Source: UBA724 sp049596815 (GTDB lineage: Bacteria; Bacteroidota; Bacteroidia; Flavobacteriales; Flavobacteriaceae). From it: DNA of 6,020 bases. The notes below the pieces were generated by a model. It was given only the letters and a program-made list of their open reading frames with translations, did not search any database and was not told the origin of the DNA. The stretch is from assembly GCA_049596815.1 (NCBI GenBank), contig JBMYLY010000071.1, positions 1 to 6,020 on the forward strand, given 5' to 3'. A program made the translations under genes and the position numbers. How positions within the stretch are numbered: the stretch's first letter is position 1; the number at the start of each line of letters is the position of its first letter. Below, in pieces: positions 1 to 4,744 of this stretch.

Positions 1-53
1 CTGCAACCTTCTGAGCCGTAATCAGATGCGCTATTCAGTTGCGCCACGAGGCC
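1..53 (-). tRNA. tRNA-Arg(ACG), 3' part cut off by the window edge
   Basis: Read on the minus strand from 53 down to 1, this is the first ~52 positions of a tRNA. The acceptor 5' strand is GGCCTCG (53-47), followed by TG. A perfect 4-bp D stem GCGC/GCGC (44-41 with 31-28) encloses a 9-nt loop. A perfect 5-bp anticodon stem TCTGA/TCAGA (26-22 with 14-10) encloses the 7-nt loop TTACGGC. The anticodon ACG lies at 19-17 and reads CGN arginine codons; in bacteria A34 of this tRNA is normally deaminated to inosine by TadA. A 5-nt variable loop and the start of the T stem (GCAG) follow, and the window then ends, so the T loop, 3' acceptor strand and CCA cannot be checked. The D loop has G-A where most tRNAs have G18-G19. 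Identity is firm from the cloverleaf and anticodon. Confidence 0.93.
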
Positions 54-64
54 TTATAAGGGCG

Positions 65-97
65 CAAATATACCCCCTTTTTACATTTTCAACAAAA
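65..97 (-). promoter_or_regulatory. Promoter of tRNA-Arg, Bacteroidota -33/-7 type
   Basis: On the minus strand TTTTG (97-93), a 20-nt spacer and TATATTTG (72-65) match the -33 TTTG and -7 TAnnTTTG consensus of the Bacteroidota primary sigma factor. A TTG at 92-90 with a 17-nt spacer would also do. The first tRNA base is at 53, so transcription should start only about 5-7 nt upstream and the leader to be removed by RNase P is short. The bases after the -7 element (CGCCC) are GC-rich, which in other bacteria is typical of stringently controlled stable-RNA promoters; applying that here is inference. Confidence 0.7.
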
Positions 98-102
98 CTT
101 TG

Positions 103-255
103 TCAATCCAATGCACGTTGGGTCACATACCAACGCCAACCCAATAAAACCAACTGAAATTTTGATGCATTGGTGATGTCCACACCTTTTTTGGTGAGGC
201 TAGGAAGTAATAGTTTGTTGACTTTGGCCAATCCTCGAAAAAACTTTTTTCGCAT
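103..255 (-). CDS. Small basic conserved-looking protein of unknown function, 50 aa
   Basis: This 50-residue ORF begins at ATG 255 with MRKKFF and ends in ALD before TGA at 105-103. It carries about ten Lys/Arg against two Asp and no Glu, so it is strongly basic. It has a lysine-rich first half (KVNKLLLPSLTKKG, residues 11-24) and a hydrophobic aromatic stretch near the end (FQLVLLGWRWYVT, 33-45). From memory, short Bacteroidota proteins with the same plan (a Lys-rich LLPS-KK segment, then GWR-YVT-ALD at the C-terminus) occur widely and are sometimes labelled SsrA-binding protein. I see no SmpB-like fold signature and do not adopt that name. The in-frame ATG at 300 was not chosen, because the added 15 residues would run through promoter-like sequence and lack the family look. 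No Shine-Dalgarno is present. It lies upstream of tRNA-Arg on the same strand and divergent from the antiporter. It could still be a spurious ORF. Confidence 0.6.
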   Translation of the reverse strand: MRKKFFRGLAKVNKLLLPSLTKKGVDITNASKFQLVLLGWRWYVTQRALD

Positions 256-259
256 GGAA

Positions 260-274
260 CAAAAATACAAAATA
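260..274 (-). promoter_or_regulatory. Possible -7 elements for the small minus-strand gene
   Basis: On the minus strand there are two overlapping-style -7 candidates: TATTTTG at 274-268 and an exact TAnnTTTG match, TATTTTTG, at 267-260. The second is only 4 nt from the ATG at 255, so the upstream one is more workable; a TTG sits 18 nt upstream of it. Either would give a very short leader or none. The assignment is tentative because the -33 match is minimal. Confidence 0.35.
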
Positions 275-284
275 CGGATTGATG

Positions 285-292
285 TATCTTCG
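285..292 (+). promoter_or_regulatory. Possible -7 element of the antiporter gene
   Basis: TATCTTCG matches the Bacteroidota -7 consensus TAnnTTTG at all but one position. No convincing TTTG lies 17-23 nt upstream. If used, transcription would begin near 297-299, a few bases before ATG 303, which is one reason for preferring that start over the in-frame TTG 279 or ATG 282. Confidence 0.35.
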
Positions 293-302
293 CAACGCAA
301 CT

Positions 303-1235
303 ATGGATGCATTCAAAATTATTATCGGTCTTAGCATGTTGATTCTTGGGGGCGAATGGCTACTCCGATCAGCAGTTGCCCTTTCATACAGGTTGCGTGT
401 ACCTAAAATTGTCGTGGGTATGACCGTTGTATCCTTGGCAACTTCGCTTCCTGAGTTAATCGTAAGCGTTCAGTCTGCCGTTCAGGGCTACCCCGATTTG
501 GCCTTAGCCAATGTGGTAGGCTCCAATGTAGCCAACCTAGGGCTCGTGCTTGGAATGGTGTTGCTATTTTCCCGCATTCATGTCACACCATCTTTTTATC
601 GTGCCGACTGGCCCTTGATGTTCATAGCAACTGTATTATTGTGGCTATTTATAAGAGATGGCAATTTAAGCGCGCTGGAAGGCTTGTTTTTGCTATTGGG
701 TTTGATGATGATGCTTGGTTACTTATTTAACTACCAAAAACAGGCCGTGCTCACCACTGAAGAATTAAAAGAAAATCATCCTGCATGGGTACGCATTGTT
801 TTTTTTGGAGTCGTGGGGGGCGCATTGCTAGCTTTCGGTTCCGATTTCTTGGTAGATGGTGCCGTAGGCTTGGCACGAGAGTTGGGCGTAAGTGAACGTA
901 TTATCGGCATCACTTTGGTCTCTGTTGGAACGAGTATCCCTGAATTGGCAGCATCCTTAATTGCAATTTATAGAAAAGAAAATGCCATTTCTCTCGGGAA
1001 TTTGTTAGGTTCAAACATGTTTAATATTTTGGTAGTTTTAGGAGTTACTGCCCTTATACACCCGTTGGAAGTTTATGACACCCAATTGCTTAATTTCGAT
1101 ATTTATATAGTCCTAGCCATAGCGGCTTTGATACTACCATTGGTTTTTATCCCCAAACGAATGCAACTGGGCTGGCAAGAAGGCTTGGTGCTATTGGTTT
1201 GCTATTGTCTCTTCATTCTAAAAACAATCGCATAA
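303..1235 (+). CDS. CaCA-family calcium/sodium antiporter (YrbG-like), inner-membrane exchanger
   Basis: The 310-residue protein is highly hydrophobic, with about ten predicted membrane segments in two homologous halves, as usual for the Ca2+:cation antiporter superfamily. Both alpha-repeat signatures are visible. The first has GMTVVSLATSLPELIVS (39-55) and NVVGSNVANLGLVLG (70-84). The second has GITLVSVGTSIPELAAS (202-218) and LGNLLGSNMFNILVVLG (231-247). The acidic residues E51 and E214 in the two TS-PE motifs are the expected cation ligands, and the paired GSN motifs are intact. A hydrophilic loop around 143-162 separates the halves. Length is normal for the bacterial members (about 300-330 aa). 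The family exchanges Na+ or H+ for Ca2+ across the inner membrane; the actual ions here are inferred. ATG 303 is preferred over TTG 279/ATG 282 because it places a typical short N-terminus before the first helix and lies downstream of a promoter-like TATCTTCG. It forms a single-gene unit ending in a terminator. The first repeat has Ala (A46) where the second has Gly (G209). Confidence 0.92.
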   Translation: MDAFKIIIGLSMLILGGEWLLRSAVALSYRLRVPKIVVGMTVVSLATSLPELIVSVQSAVQGYPDLALANVVGSNVANLGLVLGMVLLFSRIHVTPSFYRADWPLMFIATVLLWLFIRDGNLSALEGLFLLLGLMMMLGYLFNYQKQAVLTTEELKENHPAWVRIVFFGVVGGALLAFGSDFLVDGAVGLARELGVSERIIGITLVSVGTSIPELAASLIAIYRKENAISLGNLLGSNMFNILVVLGVTALIHPLEVYDTQLLNFDIYIVLAIAALILPLVFIPKRMQLGWQEGLVLLVCYCLFILKTIA

Positions 1236-1265
1236 AAAAAACACCCCTAACAAGAGGTGTTTTTT
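1236..1265. terminator. Bidirectional rho-independent terminator between antiporter and GSII genes
   Basis: Stem ACACC (1241-1245) pairs with GGTGT (1256-1260); one C/A mismatch is followed by CT/AG pairing around a four-base AACA loop. An A tract (1236-1240) on the left and a T tract (1261-1265) on the right extend the pairing and give a U tract in either direction. It begins right after the antiporter stop and lies 25 bp beyond the GSII stop, so it can end both convergent transcripts. Confidence 0.87.
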
Positions 1266-1289
1266 AACTATAACATATTAAACCGCTGC

Positions 1290-2297
1290 TTAAGCTGTAA
1301 CTGGCTTTACGGTTTTAATAATACGTGCAGCCACCTTATATGGGTCTGCATTCGATGCAGGACGACGATCTTCTAACCATCCTTTCCATCCTTTTTCTAC
1401 CGTCATAATCGGAATACGGATAGAAGCACCACGGTCAGAAACACCGTAGCTAAATTCGTGGATAGATTGTGTTTCGTGATCACCCGTAAGGCGTTGGTCG
1501 TTGTAAGCACCATATACGTCGATGTGCTCTTTTACAACAGGACGGAAGGCCTCACAAACTTTCTCATAAGTCTCTTGTGATCCGCAAGTACGAAGCAGCG
1601 TATTAGAGAAGTTGGCGTGCATACCAGAGCCATTCCAATCCGTAGCACCAAGAGGTTTAGGGTGGTAATCAATGGCGAGGCCATACTCTTCAGCCAAACG
1701 CTCTAATAGGTAGCGTGCTACCCAGATTTGATCTCCTGCCTCAGCAGCACCTTTGGCGAAAATTTGGAATTCCCACTGACCGGGAGCAACCTCACCGTTG
1801 GTTCCTTCTACATTCAAGCCTGCCTCCAAACAAATATCTAAGTGACGGTCCATAATCTCACGTCCAAAAGAATTTTTGGCGCCCACAGAACAATAGAACT
1901 GCCCTTGAGGTGTTTGATCCTTAGGAAAGCCCAAAGGCAAATTAGTTTCAGGATCCCACAAGAAATACTCTTGCTCAAATCCAAACCAGAAGTCAGCATC
2001 ATCATCATCGATAGTAGCACGTCCGTTTGACTCATGGGGTGTGCCATCAGCATTTAACACTTCTGTCATTACTAAGTACGCATTTGAACGTACTGGGTCA
2101 GGGTAGATGGCCACAGGCTTTAACAAACAGTCAGAAGAACCACCTTCTGCTTGTAGCGTTGAGCTACCGTCAAATGACCACATTGGTACCTCTTCTAAAG
2201 TACCGCCAAAGTCAGATACAATCTTGGTCTTGCCGCGCAAGCCAGCTGTTGGCTTATATCCGTCTAGCCAAATGTATTCAAGTTTAGTCTTGCTCAT
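1290..2297 (-). CDS. glnII: Glutamine synthetase type II (eukaryote-like GSII, beta-grasp domain)
   Basis: This 335-aa cytoplasmic enzyme condenses glutamate and ammonium to glutamine with ATP. An N-terminal beta-grasp domain (about 1-95) carries WSFDGSST (40-47), whose D43 and S46 shape the ammonium site. The catalytic barrel follows with FGFEQEYFLW (105-114), TNGEVAPGQWEFQ (166-178; E169 and E176 are metal ligands), DWNGSGMHANFS (220-231; H227), NDQRLTGDHET (266-276; E275 is the flap glutamate), RGASIRIP (289-296; R294) and EDRRPASNADPY (309-320; E309, R311). The motifs RLTG-HET, RGASIR and EDRRP-(S)N-DPY are hallmarks of GSII, the class of plants, animals, rhizobia (glnII) and many Bacteroidota, where it is often just called glnA. 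Length is slightly short but normal for bacterial GSII. The Tyr adenylylation motif of GSI-beta enzymes is absent, as expected. ATG 2297 gives the proper MSKTKLEYIWLDG start. It is divergent from glnN. Confidence 0.95.
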   Translation of the reverse strand: MSKTKLEYIWLDGYKPTAGLRGKTKIVSDFGGTLEEVPMWSFDGSSTLQAEGGSSDCLLKPVAIYPDPVRSNAYLVMTEVLNADGTPHESNGRATIDDDDADFWFGFEQEYFLWDPETNLPLGFPKDQTPQGQFYCSVGAKNSFGREIMDRHLDICLEAGLNVEGTNGEVAPGQWEFQIFAKGAAEAGDQIWVARYLLERLAEEYGLAIDYHPKPLGATDWNGSGMHANFSNTLLRTCGSQETYEKVCEAFRPVVKEHIDVYGAYNDQRLTGDHETQSIHEFSYGVSDRGASIRIPIMTVEKGWKGWLEDRRPASNADPYKVAARIIKTVKPVTA

Positions 2298-2315
2298 AAT
2301 ATTTTTATTTTAAGA

Positions 2316-2341
2316 TGCACACAAAAATATATTTTTTTGCA
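2316..2341. repeat. AT-rich palindrome over the GSII -7 element
   Basis: A perfect 14-bp palindrome, A5-TATA-T5 (2323-2336), is flanked by TGCA on each side (2316-2319 and 2338-2341), with the flanks one base off exact symmetry. It covers the proximal -7 element of the GSII promoter, so it could be an operator. It may equally be a by-product of AT richness. Confidence 0.3.
2322..2329 (-). promoter_or_regulatory. Proximal GSII promoter -7 element
   Basis: On the minus strand TATTTTTG (2329-2322) is an exact match to TAnnTTTG and would give a leader of roughly 18 nt before ATG 2297. The -33 side is weak: the nearest candidate is TTTAG at 2356-2352, with a 22-nt spacer. The leader is A/T-rich without a Shine-Dalgarno, as usual for the phylum. 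Confidence 0.45.
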
Positions 2342-2367
2342 CCACCCTTTGCTAAATGTGGGGTGAA

Positions 2368-2396
2368 ATAATAAACAATAGATACATATTTGTCAA
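2368..2396 (-). promoter_or_regulatory. Sigma70-like promoter element TTGACA-N17-TATTAT upstream of GSII
   Basis: On the minus strand TTGACA (2396-2391), exactly 17 nt of spacer and TATTAT (2373-2368) form an 11/12 match to the classical sigma70 consensus, pointing at GSII. As a Bacteroidota promoter it would be TTG, 20 nt and TATTATTT, a poorer fit. A start near 2360 would give a leader of about 60 nt containing a weak CACCC/GGGTG stem (2365-2361 with 2347-2343). Usage is inference. Confidence 0.4.
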
Positions 2397-2423
2397 CACC
2401 CTATTTTTAAGGGGGGTATTTTC

Positions 2424-2452
2424 AATATTTTTTAAAATAAATCAAAAATATT
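2424..2452. repeat. 9-bp inverted repeat in the GSII/GSIII intergenic region
   Basis: AATATTTTT (2424-2432) and AAAAATATT (2444-2452) are perfect reverse complements separated by 11 bp, a spacing of about two helical turns centre to centre. The right arm overlaps a second minus-strand TATTTTTG (2450-2443). It may be a regulator site serving both divergent genes, but the all-A/T arms make chance occurrence easy. Confidence 0.25.
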
Positions 2453-2497
2453 CATAAAATCATATGTCGAATCTGTCTATTTTGAGCTTGGATTGTG

Positions 2498-2505
2498 TAT
2501 TTTTG
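2498..2505 (+). promoter_or_regulatory. glnN (GSIII) promoter -7 element
   Basis: TATTTTTG matches TAnnTTTG exactly and sits 16 nt before ATG 2522, giving a leader of about 10-12 nt. No TTTG occurs at the ideal distance: TTTTG at 2480-2484 leaves only 13 nt, and CTG at 2473-2475 leaves 22. A weak -33 is compatible with an activator-dependent promoter, but that is inference. Confidence 0.45.
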
Positions 2506-2521
2506 ATAAAAATCTACTGTT

Positions 2522-4708
2522 ATGTCCACACTTCGTTTCCAAGCGGTGCGTGATGCCTACCAAAGGCAACCTCAATCCGCACCCAACCACCAAAACCGGT
2601 CAGAGCTTTTTGCAGCCAATGTTTTTGATAAAAAAACCATGCGGGCCTATCTGACACAAGACGCTTATGCCCAAGTATGCCAGGCCATTGACAAAGGCAC
2701 ACAAATAGACCGTAAAGTGGCCGACCATGTCGCTGCCTCAATGCGCGACTGGGCCTTGTCCAAAAGCGCCACCCATTACACCCACTGGTTTCAACCCCTT
2801 ACCGGTGCAACTGCCGAAAAACACGATGCTTTTTTTGAACTCACTTCTGATGGTTTGGCGCTAGAAAACTTTGATGGTTCCCAGTTGGTACAACAAGAGC
2901 CCGATGCGTCTAGCTTCCCGAGTGGAGGCATTCGCAATACTTTTGAAGCCCGTGGCTACACAGCTTGGGATCCCACTTCACCCGCCTTTATTTACGGTAC
3001 CACGCTTTGTATTCCGACTGTTTTTGTATCCTATACGGGGGAAGCCCTTGACAACAAAACTCCTTTGTTGCGTGCCCTCCAAGCCATAGATCAAGCTGCC
3101 GCGGGCGTGGCTCAATATTTTGACAAAAATGTATCCAAAGTAAATGCCACACTGGGGTGGGAGCAAGAGTATTTTTTGATAGACAAATCACTTGCCCATA
3201 GCCGACCAGACATTGTTCTTACAGGTCGTACGCTTTTGGGGCATGCGCCTGCCAAAGGACAGCAACTCGATGACCACTATTTCGGCTCCATTCCCAACCG
3301 TGCATTGACTTTCATGCGTGAACTAGAGCACGAGTCGATGTTGTTGGGCATCCCTGTCAAAACACGTCACAACGAAGTAGCACCCAACCAATTTGAATTG
3401 GCGCCAATTTTTGAAGAAGCCAACCTATCGGTGGACCACAACGCCCTGTTGATGGACATTATGGGTAAGATTGCAAGCAAACACAATTTTAAGGTACTGC
3501 TACACGAAAAACCCTTTGCTGGCATCAACGGCTCAGGCAAACACAACAACTGGTCATTGCAAACAGACACAGGAGTCAACTTGCTTAGCCCGGGCAAAAC
3601 CCCCATGCGTAACTTGCAGTTTTTGACCTTCTTTATAAACACCATCAAAGCAGTCAAAGAAAACGAAGCTTTGCTACGTGCTTCGGTTGCCAGTGCAGGC
3701 AATGACCACCGCTTGGGTGCCAATGAGGCCCCACCGGCCATCATTTCCGTTTTCATCGGTAAACATTTAATGAAAGTACTCGACGACTTGGAAAATGTAT
3801 CCAAGGGGAAGTTGTCCCCAGAGGAAAAGACCGAACTCAAGCTCAACGTAGTCGGAAAAATCCCTGAGATTCTATTGGATAACACCGACAGAAATCGCAC
3901 CTCGCCCTTTGCCTTTACCGGCAATAAGTTTGAGTTTAGAGCTGTAGGTTCATCGGCTAACTGTGCCAATCCTATGATCGTCTTGAACACCATTGTAGCG
4001 CATCAATTGCAAGCCTTCAAAATCGAAGTCGATAAGCTAATTAAATCTAAAAAACTTAAAAAAGACGATGCGGTCTTTAATGTGCTGCGTGAGTATATCA
4101 AACAATCTCGAAACATCTTGTTTGAAGGAGATGGTTACAGCGATTCGTGGGCCAAAGAAGCCCAGCGTCGCGGTTTGTCCAACACGCCCAAAACCCCTGA
4201 CGCGCTCAAAGCTCGCATTAGCGAGAAAGCCATTGCGCTGTTTGGTGAAATGGGTGTGATGAACAAAGTAGAAGTACAAGCGCGCTACGAGGTGCAGGTA
4301 GAGGAATACATCATGCGGATACAAATTGAAAGTAGGGTGTTGGGTGATATTGCCCGAAACCACATCATTCCCACTGCCGTACGCTACCAAAACACTTTGA
4401 TTGAAAATGTGAGTGGACTCAAAGCCATCTATGGCAACCAATACACCAAACATGCAAGTGAACAGTTGGAGTTGATTGAAAAAATATCGGCCTATATCGC
4501 CAACCTCAACCGTGGCGTGACCGATATGATCAATGCGCGCAAAAAAGCCAATGCCATCAACAAGGCAGAAGAACGTGCACAACTCTACTGCAATGAAGTG
4601 CTGCCCTTCTTTGAGCAGATTCGTTATCACTCCGACAGGTTAGAACTCATGGTCGACGATGAGTTGTGGTCCATGGTCAAGTATCGTGAATTGTTGTTTT
4701 TGCGCTAA
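2522..4708 (+). CDS. glnN: Glutamine synthetase type III (GSIII)
   Basis: At 728 residues this is the normal length for GSIII (about 700-730), roughly twice the subunit of GSI or GSII. It makes glutamine from glutamate, ammonium and ATP in the cytoplasm; known family members form large dodecameric rings. The GSIII-specific N-terminal region includes FAANVFDKKTMRAYL (30-44) and the signature EPDASSFPSGG followed by TFEARGYTAWDPTSP (126-154). The catalytic motifs follow in order: WEQEYF (213-218), RHNEVAPNQFELAP (282-295; E285 and E292 bind metal), INGSGKHNNWS (335-345; H341), NDHRLGANEAPP (394-405; E402 as flap glutamate) and NRTSPFAFTGNKFEFRAVGSS (458-478; E471, R473). A long charged, helical GSIII-specific C-terminus (about 495-728) completes it. 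All key residues are present, with no frameshift. ATG 2522 gives the expected N-terminus. It is divergent from GSII across 224 bp and followed by purM after 36 bp; no terminator is visible between them. Confidence 0.96.
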   Translation: MSTLRFQAVRDAYQRQPQSAPNHQNRSELFAANVFDKKTMRAYLTQDAYAQVCQAIDKGTQIDRKVADHVAASMRDWALSKSATHYTHWFQPLTGATAEKHDAFFELTSDGLALENFDGSQLVQQEPDASSFPSGGIRNTFEARGYTAWDPTSPAFIYGTTLCIPTVFVSYTGEALDNKTPLLRALQAIDQAAAGVAQYFDKNVSKVNATLGWEQEYFLIDKSLAHSRPDIVLTGRTLLGHAPAKGQQLDDHYFGSIPNRALTFMRELEHESMLLGIPVKTRHNEVAPNQFELAPIFEEANLSVDHNALLMDIMGKIASKHNFKVLLHEKPFAGINGSGKHNNWSLQTDTGVNLLSPGKTPMRNLQFLTFFINTIKAVKENEALLRASVASAGNDHRLGANEAPPAIISVFIGKHLMKVLDDLENVSKGKLSPEEKTELKLNVVGKIPEILLDNTDRNRTSPFAFTGNKFEFRAVGSSANCANPMIVLNTIVAHQLQAFKIEVDKLIKSKKLKKDDAVFNVLREYIKQSRNILFEGDGYSDSWAKEAQRRGLSNTPKTPDALKARISEKAIALFGEMGVMNKVEVQARYEVQVEEYIMRIQIESRVLGDIARNHIIPTAVRYQNTLIENVSGLKAIYGNQYTKHASEQLELIEKISAYIANLNRGVTDMINARKKANAINKAEERAQLYCNEVLPFFEQIRYHSDRLELMVDDELWSMVKYRELLFLR

Positions 4709-4728
4709 AAGGCTTTTGGGTATCTTTG
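4699..4728 (+). promoter_or_regulatory. purM promoter overlapping the end of glnN
   Basis: TTTG (4699-4702), an 18-nt spacer and TATCTTTG (4721-4728) form a full match to the Bacteroidota -33/-7 consensus. The -33 element lies inside the last codons of glnN and the -7 element in the 36-bp gap. A start near 4733 would leave only about 12 nt before ATG 4745. This is one of the two best promoters in the window. Confidence 0.65.
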
Positions 4729-4744
4729 TGTCATAATCTGATTC

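Noticed and set aside
78..106. TTGACA-N17-TAAAAA on the minus strand before tRNA-Arg
   Set aside because: The -10 match is only 4/6 and it would put the start about 15-20 nt further upstream; the TTTTG-N20-TATATTTG promoter fits the phylum and the tRNA 5' end better.
256..300. Upstream start at 300 for the small minus-strand protein
   Set aside because: The extra 15 residues overlap its own likely -7 elements and the antiporter leader, and do not look like the conserved part.
279..302. Upstream start (TTG 279 or ATG 282) for the antiporter
   Set aside because: It adds eight residues (MMYLRNAT) that run through a promoter-like TATCTTCG; ATG 303 gives a normal family N-terminus.
2343..2365. 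CACCC/GGGTG hairpin in the GSII/GSIII gap as a terminator or riboswitch
   Set aside because: Only five pairs around a 13-nt loop, with no T tract and no resemblance to a known nitrogen riboswitch such as a glnA RNA motif.
3367..3993. 208-codon minus-strand ORF inside glnN
   Set aside because: Antisense to the conserved catalytic core of GSIII, with a low-complexity Ser/Leu/Ala-rich translation of no recognisable family.
4048..4063. A6C and A6G heptamers in glnN as a programmed frameshift site
   Set aside because: The heptamers are read as AAA AAA C/G, not in the phase required for -1 slippage, and the full-length GSIII continues normally through them.
4037..4630. 197-codon minus-strand ORF inside glnN
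   Set aside because: Antisense to the GSIII C-terminal region; no motif, no promoter and no sensible neighbour arrangement.
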